DNA from: Ignelater luminosus
Taxonomy: Eukaryota; Arthropoda; Insecta; Coleoptera; Elateridae
Assembly (NCBI GenBank): GCA_011009095.1
Contig: VTPC01000842.1
Span: 539,443-603,442 of the forward strand
Length of the DNA stretch: 64,000 nt
Direction: 5' to 3'
A program made the position numbers and the translations under genes. Numbering within the stretch: the stretch's first letter is position 1; every line of letters begins with the position of its first letter. Under the pieces are notes generated by a model. That model made no database searches. It was not told the DNA's origin and worked only from the letters and a program-made list of their open reading frames with translations. This document shows, in pieces, positions 23,491 to 34,734 of this stretch.

Positions 23491-24786
23491 ATGTCCAAAA
23501 AGTCCCGTAATCGAGTCATCCTTGAAACGGAAAACATGTCTGTTAGAAGTAGACGTATACTTTGACAGTTGATTAACGTCAATCAAAGATGAAATGTTGA
23601 AAATTAGCAGTTGATTCTCTAAGAGGACACTTCACGGTATTAAAACATAAAGTACTTTCTAAAGATAAACGAAATGAAACAAATTTATTCGGGTATGTTA
23701 ATAATTGAAATTTAACAAAAGCAAATTATTATAACAAATGTTGAAAGGGTCCTTCGTTGTTTTCAGGGATTTATATGTAAATTTATTCATCGCTTCATGT
23801 TATCAAATACCTTTTGTAATATGTCTACTTATATCAGACATACAGTGTGTCCGCATTTCGATGCTCACTATAGCGATCTGGGAAATTGTAAGAGATTCGA
23901 AGTCGGTTAAATTAGAAAAGTTTTGGCTAGTTTGGAGATCAGTTTACTTATGCTTTTGTTTTTTCAAAACAGTTCACGGCTTACTAGATATTTGCTAAAA
24001 AACGAAATTATCTTATTTTTTTTTTAAAATAAAAAGCATTTCCCACTTAGTGTGCCATGGCTTTAAACATGTGAAAATCATTGGTTTTTGTCAGATAAAT
24101 TACATTTGTTATGTAACAATTGCTAAAACAAAACAAAAGACGCTTTTAAGATACTTTACTGAGCATTCACAGATAGCATCAAACAAGCAGCTAATGACCC
24201 ATAAAAGCGTATTTATTTTGTTTTAGCAATTTTTGCATAACAAATGAATTTATTTGATAAAACAACTTTGTATGTTACATGTCATGGCAGACTATGATGA
24301 AAAATGATTTTCACTTCATAACTCGGTAAAACAAAAGAATAGCTATGTCAAACCATGTATCACGGAAAAGCATTTAAGGCGTGCAGTTCAGTAATATGGA
24401 AGTCAAATAGGCGTTCCATTAAAAAAAATTGGATTTACGTTTTACGAAGTAAAACAAAAGACAATTGCGAAAATAATTTTTTTGTGTTTCGGAGTAAATT
24501 CTCTAAAACACCCTGTTTGCTGTTCTTTTCTATCTTTGCTCGTTCCTGAGATATTTCACTTTAAAAAAAAATAAGATAATTTCGTTTTTAGCAAATATCT
24601 AGTAAGCCGTAAACTTTTTTGGAAAAGCGTAAGTAAACTGATCTCTAAAATAGCCAAATCTGTTTTAATTTAACCGACTTCGTATCTCTTAAAATTACCG
24701 AGATCCCAATAGCGAGCATCGAAATGTGGACACACTGTATACTTTCCGTTTCAAAGATGACTCGATTACGGGACTTTTTAGACACT
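23491..24786. mobile_element. Foldback element with long inverted arms, inside the LINE
   Basis: The two arms are inverted copies. The outer part is 23491-23534 against 24742-24786, sharing AAAAAGTCCCGTAATCGAGT. The main part is 23842-24027 against about 24555-24741, sharing GATCAGTTTACTTA and TTACTAGATATTTGCTAAAAA. The inner part is around 24093-24150 against 24205-24270, sharing CAATTGCTAAAACAAAA-like sequence. The left arm alone carries an extra ~307 bp piece (23535-23841) that has its own inverted ends. No transposase. If transcribed it could form a long hairpin RNA. Confidence 0.82.
23535..23841. mobile_element. MITE nested in the left arm of the foldback
   Basis: Present in the left arm and absent from the right, where the flanking sequences are directly joined. 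Its ends are inverted: CATGTCTGTTAGAAGTAGAC on the left, and ATGTCTGATATAAGTAGACA as the reverse complement of the right. No coding capacity. A short TA or AA target is possible. Confidence 0.7.
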
Positions 24787-25195
24787 CCTTACAAAGAATA
24801 TAAAGACCAAAGAGCAAAAGTCAAAATGTTAATAAAAAAAGCTAAAGCCAAATCTTGGTGCTATGCTATACCAGACTTAAAAAAGAACTAAGAAAAGAAA
24901 CAAGTAACTGATTAAGAAACGTAAAAGATGAGGCGAGCAATTTAACTGAGCAATCGGACATAACGGAAAGGTGGAGAGAATACTTTAAGAATTTCTTAGG
25001 AACAGAAAATGAAATCTGGACACAAATAATAGAAGACGTACAACATACACAAAACGAAGAAGACCAAGAAGAAGAAATTACTTTGATGTAAACAAGCGAA
25101 AGAAAATAAAAATAGGAAAAACTCTCGACATAGGTGGCATTAAAGCAGAGATGATCAAATACATGAAGAAAGAAGGTACTGACCTATTACATAAT
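24787..25195 (+). pseudogene. LINE ORF2 linker region, after the foldback
   Basis: It continues the frame sense from before the foldback: RAKVKMLIKKAKAKSW near 24810-24860, then pieces resembling NVKDEASNLTEQSDITERWR and a following acidic stretch. The tail near 25130-25190 resembles the stretch leading into the reverse transcriptase, but that domain is absent. Downstream, at about 25198, sequence unrelated to the LINE starts. Confidence 0.65.
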
Positions 25196-25541
25196 ACAGG
25201 ATGCCGATTGTTTTCAAATTTGGTATGTGGGCATAAATTTGCGTCCTGAACAACTTTTGCTTATAAAATTTTTCGATATGTCTCCCGGAAACCCATTTAA
25301 TAAACATAAAAAAAAAATAAGAAAATCTTTAAAATTAGTGTCTTTAGTCTTGTGAAAAAATATAACAATACCAATCTAATTCCTGAAACAAAACTGTGTA
25401 TGTCATGCAGGAAAAAGATTACTTTAGATTTGTATAAACATGCTCACATGTATATCAGGCAGTGTATAGGAACCAGATTGTTCAGTTGTTATAAGTAACA
25501 GAAATTAAACACTAAACGCACTATTCTACTAATAACAAGCG

Positions 25542-25740
25542 ATCGTTAAAATCTCAGTTCCCAGTAGGCTATGAAATTTTTCCGTAGGGTGTAACTTAGA
25601 CACAACGCATGCCAACACATAACCTATAAACTGATGATTTTGCCTTGTTTCTAATGCAAACTGTCAGTTCGACAGATAATTTTCTGGAATAAGCTAAGAC
25701 ATAATTTTTTCTTTCATAGCCTCCTGGGAAGTTATAATGT
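25542..25740. mobile_element. MITE family M1, copy 1
   Basis: Inverted ends ATCGTTAAAATCTCAGTTCC on the left and ACATTATAACTTCCCAGGAG as the reverse complement of the right, followed by GGCTATGAAA in both. It shares its interior with 32788-33018: TTTTTCCGTAGGG, GTAACTTAGACACA, GCCAACACATAACCTA, and a CTGTCAGTTCGACAGATAA palindrome. Confidence 0.8.
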
Positions 25741-25925
25741 TATTTTATCCACGACTATTCAATAATGAACTCACTATTCAACTTTCTTTAATAGTCGTCG
25801 ATAAACTATGGTATTTGACTCACAAGTAATGGACTATTTTAAATTCAGACGATTGCAACATGAACCGATAGTCTAAAATAATAACCATTACATAATCGTT
25901 AAATAATATACTGTTATTTGTTAAC

Positions 25926-26880
25926 ATGGAGTTCCACAAAATAAATGTGAATAAAATAAATGTTTTAGGTAAACTTAATAAAAACTGTAATATATTGAGA
26001 TGTTCACTTATCAGAGCAACAAAAAGGAAATTAAGCGAAAGATCTGCTTATTTGAAAAATAAAGCACAAAGAATAGCTGAAACTTTTACAAGACTAGCCA
26101 CTATAGCTATTGATGTTACCATTACCATCCTCTAGTTCAGCTGTAGAACACACTTCAAAAAGTTAATGATTGCAGTTCTCTTATGCAGAAATCAAGAACT
26201 AAATTTGAAAAGTCATCTACAGCAGAAAAAATCCAAATATTGGACCATACCGTATGCAGCAACATATTTTAGTACTACAGAATACTTAGTAAAAAAAGGC
26301 CAGAAAACTCTCACAAAGACAGATTTAAAAAAAATGCGAAAAAAAAGGTCGTAGTTAAGCGAATAAATTGTGAAATGTATCTATAAGATTAGTAGAATTT
26401 CCTCAAACTCAAAAGACTCCTTGTCAATTCCAAATGAACATGGTAAACGTGAATTCAAAACTAAAAGATTAATTTTACATAACTTGAGAGATGTTCATTG
26501 CTCTACAAAGAAAATAATCCTAATGATAAAAATAGGTTTCACAAAGTTTTGTGAATTGGGTCCAAGAGTCCAAAAATATGCCTTATCAAGAACTGCTCAA
26601 AACGTTAATATGCAATTTGAAATCAGAAGAACGCATACTGCATCGCTGCGGAAACTGACCAAATGAATTAAAGCCTAGGCAACTTCTTAATTGAGTTAGA
26701 AGTTCTAGAAACTACAGAAAATGTCGTTTATAAACAATGGGTACAAACAAACCGTTCTAATGTGGAGACATTGATTAAGTCTGCAAACGAATTTATTACT
26801 GAAATTGTAAATAAACTAAACTCCTCAACAATTGAAGTGGCCCAAGTTTTATTTGAATATCTTTTTTGTTCTTTCTGTTG
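25926..26880 (+). pseudogene. Remnant of an uncharacterised repetitive gene (insect 'KRLIL...IGF.KF.EL.P' type)
   Basis: Three pieces appear in order. Around 26220-26340 is YAATYFSTTEYLVKKGQKTL, like a helix-turn-helix segment. At 26370-26640 is DSLSIPNEHGKREFKTKRLI followed by NLRDVH and IGFTKFCELGPRVQ. At about 26687-26870, in another frame, is VYKQWVQTNRSNVETLIKS and NEFITEIV. I remember these motifs, in this order, from long uncharacterised proteins that occur in many copies in insect and other animal genomes. They are often treated as transposon-derived, but I cannot name a superfamily. Here the copy has several stops and frameshifts and lacks its C-terminal half. No inverted ends were seen. 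Confidence 0.55.
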
Positions 26881-29230
26881 TTTACTACGGTTTTCATTTG
26901 GATTTTGTATGTAATATGTATCTACCTGGGTGCAAGATATGAGGGAATTCTGAGTCATGAAGGCACGGTGACATTTCCAAATCAGGCGATTTTCCACCTG
27001 CTGGTTTTTAAAAGCAACTTTTCCATTTTCAAGTATACCATACAGGCTATTATTTATAATACGAATTAACAACAGACTTTTGTAATCTGTAATTCTAAAG
27101 ATTGGCATTTGTCAAAACTATGTTTTGTTTCGTTGTCAATCATAAATTATAGGTTTGTGGAATCTCTATAGGGATTAACCTTTAAAAACAGTGATGGATG
27201 CTAGTGGAGAATAACCTTTTAGAAAAAGTTAAAATGAATAAAAAGGAAACAACCTTTCAGAGCAAAAATCGCCGACAGGCTACGTCTGCAAGTTTTCGTC
27301 AATTTAAATTGAACATGCGGTGCGAGCTATAGAATTTGTGTCGAAACGTATTTCCTAATCTTAGTAAAAATGTGCCGTACTGAGAACATGAAGAGATTTC
27401 ATTTAGACGACTGGTTTTGGAAAATCCATCTATTGTTATTCATTATTAAACTACCGTTACAAGAGATTTATTTCAATGAACTGTATTGTATTACAGGTAT
27501 ACACTCATTCATATTTTCAAGAGATTAACAAAAGTATCAATAAATTCGTAAATGAAGACTGCATTAGCCGGCATTAACTCAATAGGAATGACAGTTGACA
27601 CACATTGTTTCTTTGGTTAATAGAGAACTGGAAATTTCCTAGCTAATATTCACCCAGATTGTAAGGATAATATTTGAAGAATGTTAATTTCTTTCTTAAA
27701 AAGAAATCTTTCACCATTGCCCTAGTCTGTCAACGGTTCCTCCGATTTGTCTACATAATTTACCAAGTTGTATAGAATTACAGTACACAAAGTAAAATGT
27801 TTTAAAACATAGTTAACACTTTTTGTAATGAAACCGAACTTGCCAGTGCATCTGGTTTTAACTGCAGATTATACTCCATGTATACATATTTTGAGTGTTT
27901 TGAAATTGATTTCATACTTTCGTGTCAACACAAGAGAGACCTTTTTCTCATACTTGTGCTAGCTTCAAAACCACTCGAAATAAATTTACGCTTGAGGGTA
28001 ATAACAAAAAGTGATTTAGTTTACATTTTTCTTTATTTGTTAAATTTGAATTATATAAATCAAAACTGTTCCAGGCCAAAGTAAAGAAAGAAGATTATAA
28101 AATTGCAAATCAATAATATTAGAAATTTCTGGTATTTATTCCATCTTCACATGTGCATTAAAACATCTTCCCGATTTATCTGCACAACACAACAGATTTG
28201 TAACGTAAAATCTTTATTTTGTCGATAAGATTAGAATAGAACGAAAACAGTCTTTAGAACAGATTTTGGTTTTCTATAATGTCAAACAAATAAAATGATA
28301 ATTTAGAAACTTAAGAATTACACGTGCAGATGTACTGATTGCTACAAAGCCGATCACAAAGAGATCAATTGCACGGCTAGAAAATTAATGATTTTACTTC
28401 GAAAACTAACAAAAATCTATTTTGAAATATTCAACCTGATATCTCAAGCAAAAAATCTGGCATGGAAATGTATACTATCTATTGTATTTACTTTTCATAC
28501 TTAATACAACCTTTCATTTACATTAAAAATTATCACCTACATCCGTTTTGTACTTTCAAGGTTTGCTTAAGCATAAAACAATGCTCAACATTTTTTACCT
28601 AATTAATTATACAACAACAAACCCTGCAACAGGTACATACCACACGATATTTCTTTCCCGACTAAAACTTTGAAATAATCCATAACTCGCTTTGCTTTTT
28701 TCCCATTTTCAAGTAGCGACCATTTCTTCTTTTTAATATTAAAATATCTGCCTACACGTCTTACAATGCTAAGTAATTTTTCGTAACGGTACGAGATTTT
28801 ATTCACCTACTCAAAGTATAATAAGTGGTAGGTATGTACAAATACAGTTGCGCCTTAAAAGCAATGTCACTTATAAAAGTACTTGTTCACTTGTTAAATG
28901 ATAAGATTAATTTAATAGGTTGGTGTAGGTACGCCTTAAGAAAAAGAAAACGAAGAAATTTCCAAAAAAATCTCCTTATTAAAAGTTATCTAATAATTAA
29001 AAACGATTGCACCTTATAAGTACGTTTTAAAAATGTTATTAAAATAGATCCTCTGTAGGTAGCACTCAATTGAAGTTTAATTCTCAATTCACAAACAATT
29101 AGAAAAAAGCCGCCCATTCCAGCTCTCCCATATATACAGTACATACGTCAAACATCAACATGAATTCATTCACAAAAATCCAACAAACTTTCATTCTTAA
29201 CTTTCACCGTGTTTATATAAAAAAAAGCTA
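26881..29230. other. AT-rich spacer, no recognised gene
   Basis: Stops in all frames at chance density. No RNA gene, inverted-end element or tandem repeat noted. Confidence 0.5.
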
Positions 29231-29237
29231 AAACTTA

Positions 29238-29690
29238 CATTTATATTCAGTTCTCCAACATAAACACAAACACAAATACCACACTGCTCAAAGTTCACCG
29301 GTTAAGTTAAAAAGTATCAAAAAAAAAATAACTTCGTAAAATCCTCCGTAGAGAAAAAAAACCCGTCACATAGATTTAACGAAAAACCTCTAAACACCAG
29401 ACTTCCGAATTTACAACTGAGCACACACCTTCCATTCTGTGGAAGGGAGTATGAACGAGAATAACGACGGGAGGGGATAGGAAGCAACGTCAAGGGGCAA
29501 GAAGGTGTTTCATTCATAATCGGTCGACCTTAAGGAAGAGAAAGAGGGGAAGATCCGGTCTCTACTAACCCGTGGACACGCTGACGATCAAATTCCATAC
29601 GACTTGTACAGTCAACCGCACAAATATTGGTTGCATCTCGTCCGAAGGACGAGTACGCTTCATACTGTTCATTTTTACAGGTTCGCTATA
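29238..29690 (-). other. GC-richer island ending in a splice-donor-like site (possible 5' exon)
   Basis: Set in very AT-rich DNA, 29320-29690 is clearly less AT-rich. On the minus strand it ends at about 29238 with AAATGTAAGTTT, a good donor match. A 66-codon frame beginning with ATG at 29517-29515 is unrecognised. It could be a promoter or non-coding first exon of a minus-strand gene, but nothing beyond composition and one donor supports this. Confidence 0.2.
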
Positions 29691-30840
29691 ATATAATAAT
29701 CAGGTGCAAATAAATCATTATTCAGCTATAATTTTCAAGGAAGTAAATATACACACTTGCAACTTTGTTCCTTTGTTTATTTAAGAAAAAAAACAGATGA
29801 ATTCGTTCAAAGAAATATTTACCATTACGATAATTTCCAAGAATCTAACGAAAAGAAAACAAGTAGGCGTTGTTTATCAATGTTTATTAATTAATAATCA
29901 TGAAACATACGATTTCTGTCCTTTACGAATAATAGGAAGCTGATTGTTGAAAGAGTAATTTCCGTTTTGAACAAAACAACTACAAATATGCTTTTTTTGT
30001 TTTTCTCGTTTTTGTGCAAACTACCTGTTGCGAAAGATAAAATTATCTATTATTGCATTGTGTTTGTTTTATCACATGTAGGTACAAATTATTTTTCTCT
30101 TTCACATTCAATCAATTTAAAGATGTATGACCAACAAAAAATGTATATTAATGTCCAATTAATTGTGTTGATAGAAGAAGATTTCAACAAACAAAATCTG
30201 AGTGGGACATGCTGTATGGTTGCATCCTACAATTCTAACCCACTTGATTGTTTATTAAAATTTATAAATCAAATGCTTTTAGATGATGCAGGTAAAAAAT
30301 GGAATTAATAGTTGAGAATTCCTTTTCGTTTGTTTTCACTGAAGATGTGTTGCAAGTTTCCCACCAAGAGGCTCACTTTTACTGATGACAATCTTCAGTT
30401 AATTAATTAATTCTAAACTTGTGCGCAATAATTATCAGTTACGTGATCTAGTAACTTTGATGTCACAGTCTTAAATTTCTTGATAAAGCGATTATCTGTT
30501 TTTCTTTTTTGTACGTCCGAAAAATTTCATAGAAAACCCATCACTGACAGATAATACTGATCAAAATTATAAAATTTATTATCTTTTATTAGAGGCATTC
30601 GAATTTGTTTTAAAGATACTTACTAGACTGAGACTTATCTGCGTTTCAATGAAAACTATTTACCCTAAATAATTTTAGTCCTCTGTCAATACTAATAGGT
30701 GAAATTCTGAAACATGTCAACTTTAGCTAGCATCAAGTGGGACACAATATGACACTTTTGTTGATGAGTGATAACACCCCAGAAAAAATTGTTACGCCAC
30801 TGAAACATTAAAGAGAAATTTTATTTTCAGAATCAGCAAT
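29691..30840. other. AT-rich spacer with one unrecognised 113-codon frame
   Basis: A plus-strand frame at 29967-30308 has a hydrophobic N-terminus that could look like a signal or membrane segment (LFLFFSFLCKLPVA). It has no family resemblance. Codons are as AT-rich as the background, so it is probably chance. Confidence 0.35.
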
Positions 30841-30842
30841 CG

Positions 30843-31281
30843 ATTTCAAACAAAAAGTTACTCCTCCGTGTTTTTCGTAGAATGCATTATTTCCGAGCAA
30901 AATCGAATTTTTCAAAGCCTTTCAAATTCGACGGGCTATGGCAAGATCGTACGTCATCTCACAAACGGGATCTAATTATTTGCATCGCATTCCTCGACAG
31001 AGATTAAACCGTTTTTGCCATAAAACTTTTCTTTCTAAATTGCGGCATTTTTGAGATACAGGATGTCAAAGTTTAATTAAAGACAAGAGATTTTGACACC
31101 GTGTATCTCGAAGACGAAAAAAGTTATTTTACAAAAACAGACTTAATGTTTGTTCAGGAATATAATGTAAATAATTATGTCCTGTTTCGCAAATTACTTG
31201 GACTGCTTTGAAAAAATTGAATTCTACTCGGAAATGATGCATTTCACGGAAAAAACGCAAGAATAACTTTTTGTTTCAAAT
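30843..31281. repeat. Near-perfect palindrome (short-loop foldback)
   Basis: The left arm 30843-31070 reads TTTCAAACAAAAAGTTACTC ... TTGAGATACAGGATGTCAAA. The right arm, reverse complemented from 31281 to 31091, reads TTTGAAACAAAAAGTTATTC ... TCGAGATACACGGTGTCAAA. Only about 20 bp separate the arms. Sequence at about 31400-31470 is a diverged direct copy of the inner part of the right arm (CAAGAGATTTTGA, then CTGTATCTC), so the piece belongs to a wider repeat family. Confidence 0.8.
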
Positions 31282-31977
31282 GATATCCCGATAAGGATAT
31301 CAAACGCAAAACTATGAAGAATAGTAGATACCTTATAATAGCAAACATGTAGAAAATTTCATCCCAATATCTTATTTTGTTCTTGAAATATTAAGGAAAC
31401 AAGAGATTTTGAATGAAACGTTGATATCCTGTATCTCAGAAACGGTGCACTGTAAGAAAAGAAAAGTCATATGACAAAAAAGGCTTACTTTCTCATGAGG
31501 AATTCTCCTGCCAAGTGTTTGCACTCATTTTCAAAACACCCTGTATGAGAGTAAAAAAAAGACAAGATAAACACTTTTCGTTAGGAATACATGCTATAGT
31601 TTAGATGACTTTACACGTCATTATTGCAAATTGAAATTCAGTCAGAGAAGAACCAGAGGTGGCCGAGCCACCCTTAGCAAATTTTGAGCCATCCCTGGTA
31701 TGGATGTGTATAAAATAATGATTTCTTGATGTTCTTTTGAGAGTACCCGTTGGACTCCAGAACAATGCCTTTTTCAGGTACCCTTTTTGCCTTTCTAATG
31801 GTCTTGTTGTACCCAATCAGCGTTCTTCTCTATTCATTTCACGTTCCTGCTGTTTTTGACTTGTTGAACAGTCCGTGTACTGTTTTTTTCGCGTGATCTA
31901 CATTCCACCAAACTGTGTTGGTTGGTTGGTTTGTCCTAAAGTTATTTCGAGGATCGAGGCTATATATTATCGCTAAT

Positions 31978-32480
31978 TCTGAAGATTTCGATTGAAGTCT
32001 GTCTTGAAAAACTCCCAATAATTTCTTCTAGAGTTGCGATATAAGTACCATTTTTTCTTTCTATTTTTTTTATAAAATTTTATTATATTAAAGCGGATGT
32101 GTTTCTGATCTGAACTACTTTCGTCATCGTCATTTTCCAGTTTTCGATGAATTTACTATCTAGGTCCGGATCGGCCGAGCCCGATTAGGCACAAACTTAA
32201 CGCAGTCCGGAAAAACCGGGTAACTTCTTGATCGGCCCGAACGCCCAAAAGGCTCGACGGTCTGAGAGGTCCGAATGGCTCGAGAGAGAAGCCCGACGGC
32301 CTGAAAGACCCGAACAGGCCAACAAACCTGTATTGTCCGACATTTTTGAGAGATTGAGAGGGCCCGAAGGGCCGAGAAGTACCAAAGGTCCGACAGGCTA
32401 GACGGCCCAAAAGGCCCGAACGGTCCGAGATGACCAGAAAGGCTCCAACGGCCCGGCAAGAGCAACCGACCCAAGAGGTC
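31978..32480 (+). repeat. Composite GC-rich repeat (locus B) with conserved AT-rich leader
   Basis: A ~180 bp leader (CTCCCAATAATTTCTTCTAG, then TTGCGATATA, then TTTTCGATGAA) precedes AGGTCCGGAT, CTTAACGCAGTC, GTAACTTCTTGATCGGCCCG and about 240 bp of the 9-bp minisatellite. The same order is seen at 48990-49580. Long open frames on the minus strand here are products of the 9-bp period. Confidence 0.78.
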
Positions 32481-32585
32481 CGATTGATCGATTATTTTCC
32501 GATTAATTTCGATTACAATATTAAACGATTATTCGATTAATCAATTATCTGATTACTTAATTATTCAATTAACCGATTAAACAAA
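32466..32585. repeat. Short-period CGATTAATTAT-like repeat
   Basis: Repeated variants of CGATTAAT and CGATTATT directly follow the minisatellite of locus B. Confidence 0.6.
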
Positions 32586-32787
32586 TTATTAGAAATCAAG
32601 CCGTCTGGGTTCGGCCATTGTATGCCCTAATTAAATAATTGATGAAATAAGCAACTACTGTAAGAACCGATTAATCGACTGGTTGATTTTAGTTTCCCCA
32701 ATTGTTTAGTTGATTCAATTGTTTACATTATTATTTAAGGGTTGTGTTTTAGTCTCACCCAGGACGTCATCTATCTATTAACATGCG

Positions 32788-33018
32788 ATCATTAAAATTT
32801 CATTTTCCGGTAGGTTATAAAATTTTTCCGTAGGGCGTAGCTTAGACACACGCACGCCAACCAAGGTCAATACATAACCTACAAATTACAAAGCCAATTA
32901 ATAACACAATTAAACAAATTCAAACTGTCAATTTGACAGATAACTTTCACTGAGAATGGATTATCCTAAGACATGAATTTTTTTTTCGTAGGCTACTGGG
33001 AACTGAAATTTTAATGAT
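32788..33018. mobile_element. MITE family M1, copy 2
   Basis: Ends are ATCATTAAAATTTCATTTTC (left) and ATCATTAAAATTTCAGTTCC (reverse complement of the right), then TAGGTTATAAAA against TAGCCTACGAAA. Interior blocks TTTTTCCGTAGGGCGTAGC and CTGTCAATTTGACAGATAA match copy 1 at 25542. No coding capacity. Confidence 0.82.
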
Positions 33019-34055
33019 GGCATATTATAATAACTTTGCAAGGTAACAATGTATTGGGATGGGACCAAAACAATTGTACTGCCAAAACATTTCTGGGATG
33101 CGACCGTAACAACCAGATAGGACCTTGTGGTTACAGATAGGATGTCATAAAGGTTAAAAACAAATGTCAAAGTGAAACAATGTCAATTTAAATAAAGTGA
33201 GGTTAAAATGAAAACATAAAATACATGTGTCCTAGTTTATCACACTTTTTGCTTATAGCTCCATTTGCAGGTCGAACTGATAATTTTTCTCTCCGTCGCC
33301 AAAAAAAAAGTATTGATGGGTGAGTGGCATATTTACAAAACTTGCCTAGAAGACCCGTTTTATTAGAAACAATTTCTTAAACATAAAGTTTCTTAAAAAG
33401 GAAAATTAATAGGTCGAATTATAATTTTTTTGTGGATTACTGTAGAGGGTCCAGGTTTTTAGGACTTCCCTCAATAAACGCCACTGTGATGGGTTAAATA
33501 ACTATACCTGTTGTATTTTTTTAAAGTGAAATAATCAATAACGAACAAAAAAGTATCAATTAAAACATAAAAAGAACTTTTTGTTAGTTACTATACTCAA
33601 GTAAAATTACGTTTCTCATTGGTCGATGTCGCTTGTTATTGAAATTAGTTCCCATATTTTCCAGTGCTTTTCTAGACTTGGTCGGGATGTGTTTCTAAAT
33701 TGTCAATGTGACAAATACTAATAGGCGAATATCATCAACCAAAAGATGGCGCTAAATGTCGCCAAAATGGCGGAAAAAGGGGGTGATCATCAGCTACAAT
33801 CCATGATGCCAGACGCGACTATCGTGTTTTTCTCTTATAATAGTGATTCTTTTTTGAGTTGGACACCTGCAAAAATTGGTAACACTGTTATAGGTAGAAA
33901 CAAACTAAATTAATTAACCTTGAATAATTACGATGACATCTGTCAAAAGCAAATTAAGGTTATGAAAAATACAAGTACTGACAGAAAACAACTGAAAAAC
34001 AATTGCAAAAATTAATTTTGTTTTATTTGAACTATTTTCAATGTAAATTTTCAGT
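33019..34055. other. AT-rich spacer, no recognised gene
   Basis: No gene or element was recognised. The stretch around 33745-33835 is GC-richer (GATGGCGC, AATGGCGG) and may be a fragment of an unidentified repeat. Confidence 0.4.
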
Positions 34056-34370
34056 TTGGAGCCTACGTCAGGTTAACCCAGTCTTTCGGGTCTGTCGAGC
34101 CGTTAGGATCTGCCGGGCTGTTCGGGTCTGTCGGTCCTCTCGGGCCATTTGGAACTCTTGGCTCCGTCGGGTCGGTTGAGCCTTGCGGCCAGTTATTTTT
34201 GTACTGATTAGAAGTACACGATTGTTGTACTATACCGAACCAAGATCTTCTTTGTACTGACTCGGGCGAACTATTTTCGTACTGAACTGCATCGGAGGAT
34301 TGTCGTACTAACTGGGACAAACATTATTTTTCTACTGAACCAAACCGGAGAATTTCCCAACTACTACTGC
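34056..34370 (-). repeat. Composite GC-rich repeat (locus C, reverse orientation)
   Basis: The minisatellite is read as GGGTCTGTCGGGCTGTTC-like units (34075-34190), followed by six GTACT boxes at 34201, 34227, 34254, 34279, 34304 and 34333 (the last is CTACT). Box spacing is 25-29 bp. The 85-codon minus-strand frame here is a by-product of the repeat. Confidence 0.75.
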
Positions 34371-34734
34371 TACTCTCACAATATTGATAATTGTCCAAAT
34401 AATGTGAAATTTAAAAGAAATGTTAAATCTTCCGACAAAGTATTAGCATGGTGTGCAATTTCAACAGCTCGGACTTTTTGACTTATGTAGAGCGAAATCG
34501 AAATGGATCGATTCCTTTAACACATGTCATCCTCGAGATGATACAGTGTTTTGGCCAAACTTGGCCTAAAAACGATAATCCTGCAAAAATTCTTGGGCAA
34601 TTCTGTTGAGCAAAGTTTATAATAACGAATGAGAAGTTCAAAATAAAAAGCAATTAAGGCGTAGAATTTTTTAAAAGTTAGCAGAACTAAATCTTGCCAC
34701 CGTCTAAGAGCTGATGGAGAGCGTCATTAAGGAG

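Larger units (their letters stand above)
21420..25195 (+). mobile_element. APE-type non-LTR retrotransposon (LINE), decayed and split by nested insertions
   Basis: A plus-strand LINE remnant. An ORF1-like piece is followed by an endonuclease piece and then by the linker that precedes the reverse transcriptase. The LINE sequence stops at the 0.7 kb element (22553-23256), resumes at 23257, stops again at the foldback (23491-24786), and resumes through about 25195. No reverse transcriptase catalytic motif was found, so the 3' part is missing. The clade is uncertain; the endonuclease resembles RTE/L1-type proteins. Confidence 0.8.

Noticed and set aside
29967-30308. 113-codon frame with a hydrophobic N-terminus
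   Set aside because: No family resemblance and codon use no different from the AT-rich background; a frame of this length is expected by chance in this much sequence.
32156-32474. Overlapping minus-strand frames of up to 104 codons rich in Gly, Pro, Ser and Phe
   Set aside because: They follow the 9-bp period of composite repeat B and appear in several frames at once, so they are repeat by-products.
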